Positions 44,935 through 58,952 of a DNA stretch of 64,000 nt are shown here, in pieces. The position numbers were made by a program, and so were the translations under genes. The stretch spans positions 992,001 to 1,056,000 of the forward strand of contig MJGA01000002.1 of assembly GCA_001910725.1 (NCBI GenBank). Direction: 5' to 3'. The stretch is from Phanerodontia chrysosporium (taxonomy: Eukaryota; Basidiomycota; Agaricomycetes; Polyporales; Phanerochaetaceae). Below the pieces are notes generated by a model that was not told the DNA's origin, ran no database searches, and was given only the letters and a program-made list of their open reading frames with translations. How positions within the stretch are numbered: position 1 is the stretch's first letter; each line of letters opens with the position of its first letter.

Positions 44935-45729
44935 GAGTAAGGTGTGCCTTGTTCAGATGCTGCTCTGCGCGTCGCGAGTGGGTGCGCCTGGCGTCGAGGA
45001 TGACGGCGAGCAGGACAAAGAGGGCAAGAAGTTGTTAAAAGAGAGTGAGGGATGGACGGCCGAACGATCCGGCGTGTGTGCTTTTATGAGTGCGCTCGCG
45101 CAGAAGTCAGACCACTCCTGAATTTTGGACGACCGTGCTTACCGATAAGATCATTGATCGGGCGTCTCGTGATCTTGGAAAGGCAATTCGCCGATTAGCC
45201 CGTGCCGACCGCTACGACAGTCGGCCACGGCCCTCCCTGATTCTCAGCCTCGACTTCGCCTCGTCTGTCATGCGTGCGACCGAGGCTCATACAGGAGCTT
45301 CAAGCGTCCCGCCTCAATCGTACCACAAATGAGAATAAACATAGGGCATGTGCGCATGTTGTAACACTTACAACGGAAGCAGTTTCCCAGTAACGATCGC
45401 CGCAGGTACCACTGCGACCCGAGTTTGGCGGATAGCACGCTTTCAGCGAGCTACATACTTCCGCAGTCTGGATCGTAAACGGACCTCAGGTTGTTACCCA
45501 GTGCTATCCGTGCCGATCTCCGGTAGCTGACAGGCCGGCCGTGGGTCGGCGAGGCTCTGACGAAGAATGTCACCGTCGTCAGTCTTGAGGTCGACGACAA
45601 GTCGATCGCTCACGGCATGTGGCTTTGAGCAGTGAAGCATGTTTGCGGGGGGTATGTGGAGAATTAAGCAAAAGATGTACAGTAAATGGGATCGCCGCCC
45701 GCCTAGAAGACCTGTGGAACGTGTAAATA
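44935..45729. other. intergenic
   Basis: About 800 bases from the ERG3 start to the DnaJ stop. It holds the ERG3 promoter and DnaJ 3' UTR; no sterol-response-like element or gene could be identified with confidence. Confidence 0.45.
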
Positions 45730-47610
45730 TTATTGGGGCCTGCACTCCCCGTCGTCCATGCCGTCCTCATCGTCCTCATCCTCCCACTCATTTTCGTCAT
45801 CACCGAACTGATTCGAAAATCCGTGATCAAAGAAGTTACCACCAGCGAAAGGCGTTTCACGCACATCGGCAAGGTCGCTCTCCTCGAAGTCGACCTCATC
45901 TATGACTGCGGGCTTCGGATCCAACTCCGGCTTCTTAGGCGGCAGCAAGGCCTCCAATGCCTACAAAACATGTGTCAGATACCACACTACAAAGTCTCGG
46001 GCAGCCATGTATCCAAACCTTGTGGTCGATGGTTTTGAGCCAGTCCGAGTCGGGCATGTCGACCTCGAACACGATGTACAAGAGGCCTTTTTGATCAGGG
46101 TTCTTGAAGAACGGCATGCCCTCTCCACGAATCATGATGGAGTCGCCGGACTTGTAGATTCTTCCAGGTGTACTGGAGACATGTATTCCTCGACCATCCA
46201 GATGAGTCAGGAGGATACGCGAAAAACCGAGCAGGGCCTCCGACAAGGTTATATGAACCTTCGTCAAGAGATCGTTCCCTGAACGCTCGAAGGACGCGTG
46301 AGGCTTTTGTCTGAGGACGAAAATGACGTCTCCAGGAGGTACGCCAGGCTACAGACGCTTCAGATCGTTGCTCGATCCACCTGAAAACTACACAACGCAC
46401 CTCTTCGTCCCCAGCACCGGACAGAACTATCCGCTGGCGATCCGCCATACCACGCTCGATAAAGATCTCCTGACGGGTCTTCTCTTTGACAGTCTTTTTG
46501 CCTTTGCATTTCTTGCATCTGAAGACTCCGCTGTTAGACAATAATCAAGGCGGCGCCATGTTTACTCACTGATCCTTCTCTCGCAGCTTTTCACCCCTGC
46601 CACCACAGTCCTGGCACATGGCTCGTGAGGTGCCGTAGCGTCCGGCGCCCAACTAGAAAAGGAAGGCTTAATAGGTCGCAAAGACCATTGAACGGGTCCG
46701 TCTCACGTGTGTCTGCACGATCGTGAAGCCTCTACCCTCGCATTTGACGCACTGCTTCGGCTTTGCAGATCCTTTCGCTCCTGAGCTGGAGACAGAGGCT
46801 AGATCAGGACATAGCCTTTTCTGATTGCTCTGCGAACGCACCCCTTGCAAAGTGAACATACAGCTTCTTTTTCCATGTTCATCTTCACAGACTTGCCGTT
46901 ATACAAGTCTTCTAGAGTGACGTCGTAGTGGATGACTGAATCCTCGCCCTTGCTCCTCCGCGGGCCACCGCCTGGACCAAAATCGAATCCAAAGTGCATG
47001 CCGCCGAAAAGTTCGCTAAAGATATCAGCAGGATCGACGCTGGGACCGCCACCGCCTTTCAGGCTATCGAGGCCAAACCGGTCGTAAGCCTCCCGGGAAT
47101 CGCTTTGGCTCAGGATCTCGTATCTAAGGGGAATGCTGTAAGCTTCTAGCTGTCTTGCACCACGCGTCGAACGTACGCGGCGGCCATCTCCTGAAACTTT
47201 GCTCCAGCGTGCGGGTCATCTGGATTCTGAGTTCAAGGTCAGAGGATTCATAAATGCTAAGCAGCAGGTGCAGTTCACTTTATCCTACGTGGATGATCGG
47301 TCAAGTCGCGCGCGATTGAAAGGAGGGAAACGACGCACTGGATGGTGTTCCCTGGCCTTGAAGAAGCAGACACGTCAATGACATGTTGCGGAGTCGTAGA
47401 ATCTTCGACCACACCTTTTTGCGATACGCCTTCTTGATTTCGTCTGCTCTTCCGGTGAGCTCTCAGGATACGGCGGTTGATGAGGCTCTGCGAGTGCTCT
47501 TACCGTCTGAAGCCTGAGGATGCACCCCAAGAAGATCGTACAAAGACGTGTCTACAGCCACTGGGAGGATATGAGCACTCGCAGGGGATTGCAGCGGGGT
47601 CGCACTCACT
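45730..47610 (-). CDS. DnaJ/Hsp40 co-chaperone, class I (Ydj1/Xdj1 type)
   Basis: Hsp70 co-chaperone. J-domain: AVDTSLYDLLGVHPQAS, DEIKKAYRKK, AREHHP-DK-NPDDPHAGAKFQEMAAAYEIL, YDRFGLDSL. A Gly-rich linker (GGGGPSVDPADIFSELFGG, FDFGPGGGP) follows. The zinc-finger region holds four CxxCxG-type units: CSLCKG, CVKCEGRG, CQDCGGRG, CKKCKGKK. The substrate-binding part has PPGDVIFVLRQKPHASFER and GRGIHVSSTPGRIYKSGDS. The C-terminus is acidic and ends GMDDGECRPQ. Two structural points: the ATG appears to be split by an intron (A at 47610, TG at 47560-47559), and a 6-base exon (47279-47284) supplies the Asp-Lys of the HPD loop. Cys at -4 from the end recalls the CaaX box of Ydj1, though Pro in that box is unusual. 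About a dozen exons. Confidence 0.9.
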
Positions 47611-48064
47611 GGCGTGGACAACGTGTGGCGGTCAGCGACAGGAAGTCGCTCCCCTGGAAAGCGCGCACCCTGATCGCGGCGGATCAGGCGGCCACGTGGC
47701 GTCTATAAATTTCGCAGGACGAGCGCGCGCTTTGCATTTTCTCTTCGCACTCGCTCCCGGCTCCAGAGACAGTAGTGGCTTTCAAGGTGAGATCCTCATC
47801 CTCTATCTTCAGGTCTTCACATGATGCTTTCCATATTCTTATCTACATTGTCCGACTGGCTTTTGCCAGAGTTGAAGAAAATGTTCACTCCTGACCTCTC
47901 GTCGTGTCGCCAGAGTTTCACGCTTTGCTAACGAGTTCTCGTTTATGCCAGTGTCTTTCGCGTCTAGGAGGAGCTCATATCCTCTCAGGCAGTTGTATAT
48001 GTCTTCTCATGTGTAAAGAATTAAATAGCTAATCCAGGCATGTCGCCCGTAGTAGCTCTATACA
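47611..48064. other. divergent promoter region
   Basis: 454 bases between divergent DnaJ (-) and Rcm1-like (+) genes. No TATA box stands out. Confidence 0.45.
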
Positions 48065-49957
48065 ATGAATTTCTACTTCGAGGCTGCCGGTGTGCTAGAC
48101 AAGCTGGATGCTAAGCAAGGCTCCATCAAAGGCCTCATCGCCACTGTGCCAGAGAAGAACAGGAAGCGGACGGCAGCACTAGTCATCGAGACCCTCAAAT
48201 GTGAGCTCGCACCCTGCATGAGGCATCGCGGGCATAGGTGACCCTTGCGCAACCTTTGCAGACAAGCCGGTGCTATCAGAGGTATTGGATGCGGCGAACT
48301 TGCTGAAGCAGGAGAAGAAGATCACGTCTAGAAACCTCGCCCTCGTGCTTGTGCACGACCTATTGCTGGCGAACGGCATTCAGGCTGGGGATGGACCTGT
48401 GAAACAAGCCGTGCTTCGGCACAAGACCAGACTCAATAGCGAATTACAACGCATCAAAATAAAACGCGGAGCAAAGTCTACGCAAGAGCTCGCTCGCACA
48501 GCAGATGTGAGAGCTGGTGCGTGGCATATACCCACCTAAGTATAGCATGGCCGCCTGACTCGCGCACAGAAAAGATCCCCCGCTATGTGCGTGTCAATAC
48601 CACCTGCTGGTCAACGGAAGAAGCCGTGAAGACGTTTATCTCCCGTGGCTACCGGCTGTCAAGTCCCTTCGAAGACAAGTGCGTCGTGACTCTCGGTCAA
48701 TAGGAACGCCCTTAATGGCAGGGTTTTTAGGGGATTCGCGAGGGACGAGCACATCCGCGACTTGCTTCTATTTCCCCCAGATACCCAGTTTGCAGACGAT
48801 CCACTCTATCGCGAAGGCAAACTCATCCTCCAGGACAAAGCCTCGTGTTTCCCTGCCCAAATTCTCGCTCCACCGGCACAAGACCGAGCGGTGGTTATTG
48901 ACGCGACAGCTGCTCCTGGCAACAAAACATCCCACCTATGTGCGCTGATGAACAACAAGGGGAAGGTTCGCCGCCTTCGAAACGCTCGCTCACGTAACTG
49001 AAGCTAACTGGGAGCGGCCCGCCGCAATTAGCTCTTTGCGTTCGAGCGCGATCGCAAGCGGTTTGGGACCCTGAAGACGATGCTCACCCGTGCTCGCTGC
49101 CAGAACATCGAAGCGGTGAACGCGGACTTCATGACAACTGCCCCCGACGACGACCGGTTCGCGTCTGTCACGCACATGTAAGCGAGGACAGGCACCCATT
49201 GAGTCTGCAGCGGGGATTAACGTCGCGCATCGCACAGCCTGCTCGATCCCTCGTGTAGCGGCTCTGGGATTGTCAATCGGTTAGACTATCTACTCGAATC
49301 AGGTGCCTATAGCCTCCTTCCTACGGCGCGTCCTACGTTCTCACTTGATACTTGATCTTGGCAGAGGCGGACAGCCCCGACGCGAATGAGGAGCGGCTGC
49401 AGAAGCTCGCGTCATTCCAACTGCTGATGATCAGGCATGCGATGAAGTGTACGTCGGGATCGCATCGCCCAGGAGACTACCTGGCTCACTCACAGCCCCC
49501 ACTTGCCTCTGTAGTTCCCTCTGTGCAGCGCATCGTCTACTCGACATGCAGCGTCCACGCCACCGAGAACGAACATGTGGTCCGCGAAGTCCTGAAGACA
49601 GAGGAGTGCCGTGCGGGAAAATTCCGTCTCGCTCCGCGGGACATGGTCTTACCCACCTGGAAGAGACGGGGTCTCCCCGAGGAGATGGACGTGCCCGGTA
49701 CGTAACACCCCTGAGAGTCCGTCTGCTCCGCGCTGACCGCGAGTCTACCAGATGACGCTGAGTCTCTCGTGCGCTGCTCTCCCGGCGAAGACGCTACGAA
49801 CGGGTTCTTCGTCAGCCTCTTCATTCGCGAGTCTCTCGTGCCCCGAGAGCCTGATCGGAACACCGCTACCAAGAGGAAAGTAGACGACCAGCCAATTCAG
49901 ACAAGCGACGATTCCCAACAGCGGAAACGGCGTAAGCGCAAGAAGAGTGCAGCATGA
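48065..49957 (+). CDS. 25S rRNA (cytosine-C5) methyltransferase, Rcm1/NSUN5 type
   Basis: Nucleolar m5C methyltransferase of large-subunit rRNA. Begins MNFYFEAAGVLDKLDAKQGS. The N-terminal domain has LVIETLK, KPVLSEVLDAANLLKQEKKI and ALVLVHDLLLANGIQAGDGP. PRYVRVNTTCWSTEEAV leads to the SAM-binding core LILQDKASCFPAQILAPP and VIDATAAPGNKTSHLCALM. Catalytic segments are LLDPSCSGSGIVNRLDYL and RIVYSTCSVHATENEHVV: both cysteines expected of RsmB/Nop2 enzymes (SCSG and STCS) are present. The C-terminus has DATNGFFVSLFIRE and a Lys/Arg-rich tail (QRKRRKRKKSAA) fitting nucleolar targeting. Stop at 49955-49957. About seven introns, several only ~50 bases. Confidence 0.93.
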
Positions 49958-50332
49958 TGTTGACATGCTTACGACGCCAAGGGGCAGTCGAGCGGTGCTA
50001 TATCGCATCGGACGGTCAAGCGATGCGAAGTAGTGACACTCTGCATGGAACGGATATTGCATCATAGTGGAGAAAAGTATTTGTTACACACAGAGAATAA
50101 GTCATAATCCATACCACGGTTAGCTATCGCAATGAGTAGAGGCCTTTCCCAACAGTCGTCCTGCGGAAGATGAGTTGCTGCATGCGCGGTAAGAACAAAG
50201 TTCAGGAGGCGAGGGACGGAGAGTGGTTCGACGTGCTGCAACCTGGCAATGAGCTCGAAAACGGCAAAAGGGGGATGAGTCGTGACTGCAAGCTGAATCA
50301 AATCGGCCGGTTAGGTTGGAGTAACGATGCGA
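49958..50332. other. convergent 3' region
   Basis: 375 bases between the Rcm1-like and SF1 stops; probably two 3' UTRs, nothing else seen. Confidence 0.45.
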
Positions 50333-52137
50333 TTAGTGAGCGGGCGCGGGAGCTTGCTGGGCATACTGAGTTTGGTAGTACTGCGCGTAATTAGATGAGT
50401 AGTCGGCTCCTGGTTGCTGGTAGTAGCCTTGACCGTAGCCTTGACCGTATCCCGGAGCGCCGTAGCCGGGATAGCCAGCTCCATAACCACCCTGAGGTGG
50501 ACGGTAGCCGGCGTTCTGCGGAGGAGGGATATTCGTCTGCCAGACTTCCGGACGCCGCCATGGAGGAATGTTGGAACCACCGGCGGTGATGTCGTGTCCA
50601 GCCGACCCAGCCCAGGGCTTTGAGTCGGCGCCAGGACCCTTCCCAGTCTCTCCGAGTTCCGCCATGAGGCTGGCATATTCTGAGTCGAATCCGCCCTTCA
50701 TGGGCGGCGGAGCGTGGTGAGCAGCGTTAGGATCCCTGTTGACAGTGCAATCGCGAGCCATGTGCCCAGCGCTACCGCAGACACGACAAATTATGTTTGC
50801 TGTGAAGTTACGCTGTTCAGGACAGTCATACTTCCGGTGGCCGACGCCACCACAGTTCTGGCAAATCTGGTTTTCGTCGTCACGAAGGGTACCGTTGAGC
50901 GCAGCTAACTCGCGAAGCTGGTTGCGCTTGTGGTCATTCTGACCTTCTGGAGTAGAGGCCGCCTGCGAACACCATCAGTATCATCCAAACACACGTATAT
51001 CCTATTACATACCGTTTCAATGACTTTGTTGATCATCTTAACACATGCTGCAACCTTTTCAGGAGAGTCAGCAGTTACCAGGCAGTGGAGATCTTCTTCG
51101 GCATCTTCTGCGTATTGCTCTGGCCTGGCCTTGCCCTCCTTGACACTTCCTTTGCCACGAATGCTAATCTTTGCCCCGCTATCCCTCTCCATCTTCTTCA
51201 AACTGTTGCCTCGAGGGCCGACGAGGAGACCAAAGAAGTTTATCTCAGGGAACTCCTTCACCGGAATGTATACTTTCTCGGAAGGACGCTGGGAACGCTT
51301 CTGCTGATGATACTCGACAGGGGGACGGAAGTTGGGATCGTTTTTCATAGCGCGATCGACGAGCCTGATGCGCTCGTCTTCGAGTTTCTTCCGATAACGG
51401 ACCTCTCGAGTGTTGGTGCGACGACCATGAGAGTCGTATGTAGGCGGGGGAGAGGGAGACCTTGGGATTTGTAAGCTACAATCATGCGCAGGGCAAGAAG
51501 GAACGCACCTCTCTTTTTCTGGAGGAATGAAGTCGTTCATGCGCAACTTCCTATTAATCTCCTCAAGACGAAGGTGGATAGCGTAGTTATCGAGATGGGC
51601 CTGGGAGACGCCATTAGCAGAGATGGCTGTTGGAAGGCCTGGAATCTCTGTCTTCGCGTCACCCCACCGGCTGCGACGCTTTCGAGGCTGGTTGGGGTCA
51701 GCTATGTGGATGGATATGCGAAAATACAAGTTATGGTTAGTACGTGGTCAGGTCAGTGCATCATGAAAGCTGCCCCGAGGGGGCTTGCGAGATTAGTCAT
51801 GTGGAGGACAATCTGCAGCTATGGATATGGAGAAAACGGCTGACAGCCGTTGGTCAATCAGTCAGTTACTTACGAGTAGCGGAGTTGGACACGGGAGACT
51901 CGTCACGGCTTTGACGAGAACCATCCCGATCGTTTTGGGGAGCCCGAGGGTAAGCGGAGGGGGATGGCTGAGCAAGTTGAGGAGGCGCATTATCTTCTAC
52001 GGGAGCAGGCCCGAAACGACGACGATTGCCCAAAGGTACTGCGAAAAACAAGTCAGGATGCGGTACGACCATGAAGAAACAGCAAGCTACGTACTGTCGT
52101 TGGTACCACTAACTTCACGGGTAGCCGGTCTCCACAT
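50333..52137 (-). CDS. Branchpoint-binding protein SF1/BBP (Msl5)
   Basis: Binds the intron branchpoint with U2AF in early spliceosome assembly. Exon 1 starts [14 protein letters not shown], followed by a Pro/Arg/Ser-rich stretch. The SF1 helix-hairpin region has [20 protein letters not shown] and [20 protein letters not shown], then [20 protein letters not shown]. The KH/QUA2 domain contains [20 protein letters not shown] and [16 protein letters not shown]. Two zinc knuckles follow: [14 protein letters not shown] and [14 protein letters not shown]. The C-terminus is Pro/Gly/Tyr/Gln-rich ([10 protein letters not shown]) and ends QQAPAPAH at 50333. Domain order is complete and no frame break is seen. 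Six or more exons. It shares a 307-base divergent promoter with the XPB gene. Confidence 0.95.
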
Positions 52138-52444
52138 TTTGTGTGCTGCAATAGAGAAGAGAGAACGAGAGCAAGTCGGGTGAGTGTGGCTGGAAAGCGC
52201 AGTGGACGTCGGTCAGCAAGTTCACACAAGTCAGCGACAGAGCCTACGAGTTCGCATTTGGAAATGTTCAGACTCCGCCCGAACTGACTAAGCCGATTTG
52301 CATTGCTTTGGTCGCGCCAAGCACCCGCACCCTTCAGTCTCAACCAGTCGCGACCTTGTACTCTCTAAACCTTCCTCTCCTTCCTTAGACTAAGCCTGTA
52401 ATACCTGCGACTCATTCTCTTGCATCTCTTCTGTACACAATAGA
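52138..52444. other. shared divergent promoter of SF1 and XPB
   Basis: 307 bases between the two start codons. CT-rich stretches precede the XPB start (CTCTTGCATCTCTTCTG), typical of TATA-less fungal promoters. Confidence 0.5.
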
Positions 52445-55826
<3,382 letters not shown>

Positions 55827-56737
55827 GAGTGGTGTCGCGCCAGGCTGGTGTACTGTACGATGGTAGTAGCAACACGGAGGACATAACATCGGTGTCCGGT
55901 GCCTGAGGGCTGAGGTACCGGGGTTCGAGGGCGGCAGGACCTCGGCCATGGATGTGGCGGACGGGCGGTAACACGGGTTCGTCTAAATGACGTCCCAAGT
56001 CTGTTTCAGGGCGTGTGTGCGTCTGTGTGTGCGCGCGCATGGACGGGCAATCACATGGGCGACTGGGGACCAGGGAGACCTCAGCCCGGGAGTAGGAGCC
56101 TGGCAGCGTCGAGTCATCCGACACACCAGGTCGCCGACAGGCGGGGCCATCGCCGACGCGGGCCACCTGAGCGCGAGCTGCGGAGGGGAGACGGAGGACG
56201 GAGGACGGCGAGTCCCGCGCAGGCGCAGGACCAGCCCGGAGGAGGAGAAAAGGGGGTGAAACGCGCGCCGTCCGATCCCACGCAGGCGGGCGATGAGAAA
56301 ATTATATTCGTGCTCGAGGGCGAGATCCGGCGGCGTGCTGCTCGTCGCTGCTGGGCGTGCGGGCAGCGGTCGTGGCAGCGTGCGCACGACGGCGGTCGGA
56401 GGAGCTGCGAGGAGAATTCGGAATGAGCACTGTGTTTGAAGACGGAGGCGGTGTGGCAGCATAAGCGCATCTGACCAAACAGTTCTGCCGGGCCACGCCT
56501 GCCCAAACCGCTCGACGAGATTCTGGGCAGGAGAACAGGCCCAAGTAGTTTCCCGATCGACGCCAGCAAGCCCCCGCGAACAAAGATTCACGCTCTGCCG
56601 ATGCTGCTCGGCGGTATGTCTATATCTGAACCCGTCCTCCTCCTTCGTCCGCCCTTTCCTCTTGCCACCACCTCCTCCCTGCCCATCGCTATACCCCGCC
56701 CTCCCGCATCCTGTCCAGCCCCTCGCCCACCCACCCC
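55827..56737. other. intergenic
   Basis: About 900 bases, GC-rich, between XPB and the bZIP gene; it should contain the bZIP promoter. The last ~130 bases before the ATG are strongly C/T-rich, a common mushroom core-promoter feature. Confidence 0.5.
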
Positions 56738-57864
56738 ATGTCCTCCAAGCGCGGTAGGAAGCGAAACGACAACCTCCCGCCCAACCGTGCGAGGGATGTC
56801 CAGAGAGCGTTCAGGGCTCGCCGTGCTGCTCATTTGGAGGTCAGTTCTGCACTCCCCGCTGTCTGCCTGACCGTGCTTCATCCGTCGCCCGTCTCACGCC
56901 CTCTTCCCCGCAGGCACTCGAGAACCGAGTAGCAGAGCTCGAAGAAGAAAACAACATGTTGCGCGCCGCGCTCAACCTGCCTCCCGCAAACCGTCCCCCG
57001 CTGGGCAAAGGTCCTACTGGTAAGGACAAGCCCAAACCTTACTCGCCGCGCTCGCAGCCGCCCGCTATCGTCACCGCCGAGCCGGTCGCCTCCACGTCCG
57101 CCCTGAGCGCGAACGGGCTTCCACCGCTCTCCGCCCTGCCCCTCAGCCGTACCGAGTCCCCCTCGTCCACCTCGACGCGGACCCACTCCATGTCGCCCTC
57201 CTCCATTGCCGCCCAGCTCAACGCGGTCGCGGCTCCTCCCCCGCCCGTCGTACCCGTCGACTCGACCTCGTGGGAGGATGGGCTTTTTGGGACGAGTAGG
57301 GAGCGCGCAGAGATCCAGCCCTCGCCGGTGACGACGAGTTACCCCGCTACCCCCTTATCCGCTGCCAGTTCCCAGTCATACCAGTTCCCCAACACCACTG
57401 CACGAATACAATCGCTTCCCCAGCAGTATACCATGCAGCCCGGTGCTCAAAATTTCCCGCATACGCAGGACAGGCCCTTAACGGATGCGTTTACCGACTC
57501 TAATCCCCTATACGACCGGCGGTTCCCATATCCCTTCCAAACCGCTCCAGATCCGTCACAGAACCCCATGCACACCCAATCACCGAATCCCACAGTCTCT
57601 ATGCCCCCGCAGCGCGGGACTCAGCAGCAGATACAGCCGCCGGTAAACTACGCCCACAAACGGTCAATCACCGAACCTAACGCATTACGTTCGCTCCTGC
57701 TCAATCAGGTTCCTCCGTCATTGTCGCATCTGCAGCAGCAGCAGAATACGCAACAAGCACGGGGCCCATCTCCCACGAGCATGTCGGACGGGCTTCCGAT
57801 GCTACGCGCTGCGGACTTTGACATGGATCCCCGAGGAGGCAGGATGCCTTCCCTACCCTCGTAA
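56738..57864 (+). CDS. bZIP transcription factor with variant basic region
   Basis: Start MSSKRGRKRNDNLPPNRARD; an intron at about 56840-56912 joins RRAAHLE to ALENRVAELEEENNMLRAAL. The zipper heptads (L, V/L, L, L) follow directly on the basic region. The basic region reads NRARDVQRAFRARRA. Aligned on the invariant Arg of QRAFR, the position of the invariant bZIP Asn holds Ala and the next conserved Ala is Val, so DNA contacts may differ from Yap/AP-1 types. The remaining ~310 residues are Pro/Ser/Gln-rich (PPANRPPLGKGPTGKDKPKP, SLSHLQQQQNTQQ) and probably an activation domain. Stop at 57862-57864. Nuclear; target genes unknown. Confidence 0.88.
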
Positions 57865-58952
57865 TATCTCCTTATTCTTTTGACCCGTATAATAGTATCT
57901 AAGGACTCCCCTCTCGTTCCGTCGTCGTACACGAACACCCTGTATCGTTACACAAGTTGATAAAGCTTTCGGGTCCACGTTGCAATCATCAACATCTGCA
58001 TCAGCATCTATCCTACATACCTGTACCAATCACATAGCATCTGACTTATTGTTCGAATATTTGGGTATTGATGTGCTAGTTACTGCTCCGTTTACTGTGT
58101 CTATGGCATGTGCCGTCCCTCCCGCCGCAATTCTACTGTTCCCTTCTCCGGAGTTCGTGCGGCCGAAGAGCGTGCAGCCAAAACCCAAAAACTACCGCGG
58201 CACGCTCAGGTTCTTGGACCCATGAGAAGCACAAGAGTCAATCACCTTCCCACCCGCCAGGGCGGACGCGAGGCGCGTGCAGGCGGCTCAGGCACCAGCG
58301 CGCGCGTGCGACCTACAACACGAGCGCAGACACGCCCCCCGTCCCGCACGCGGAACTTGCCATGGCCATGGTAACGGCCGACCGTTATGGCTGCAGCGCA
58401 CGCCGGCTGCGGAACCCCACAGCGCGTGTCGTGCTTTTTCCACGTCACTTTGCTCCTCCGACATGCTCTTCCCATCGCCGAGACTTTGCCACGCACATTC
58501 ACTATGTACACATTAAATCAAAATGCGTGCTCCGAGCAACGACGGTCGTTCTGGGCCGTGATACGCGCGCGCGCGCACAAGAAGAGGAAACCGTGGTCGA
58601 CGTGTTTGGGCCGGCCGCGTGCAGGTGGGCCCTGCCCAGGCCCGCGGGTCGCGCGAGGAAGGCGGTGGGCGGGCCTCCCTGCGGCCGAGACAGCGCCGCT
58701 GGACAGTCGCGCGCGCTGTGCCCGCCGCGCATGGCATAAATAACAGGTCCGTGACGCCGTCGGTCGCCGTGCAGGCCTGGCGCATATGGTACATTGCAGG
58801 CAAGGAGGGAGTGACTGGCAGGGCGCGAACAACCACCGCGGGGGCACCCCGAAAAGGGGGAAGAGGCACGGCAAGGATCAGAACCAATTTATCACCCTGG
58901 CGAGGAGAGAGTGTACCCACGCAGAGCCGCATGTCTTGCCGCGATCAGATGG
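57865..58952. other. convergent intergenic region
   Basis: 1.1 kb between the bZIP stop (+) and the uracil-DNA glycosylase stop (-). Longest frame 209 codons (58110-58739), of basic low-complexity noise. A short alternating GC stretch (CGCGCGCGCGC near 58566) is the only oddity. Confidence 0.5.

Noticed and set aside
57950..58750. Possible gene between bZIP and UNG1 (209-codon plus frame)
   Set aside because: No recognisable domain, mutually overlapping frames on both strands, no intron pattern.
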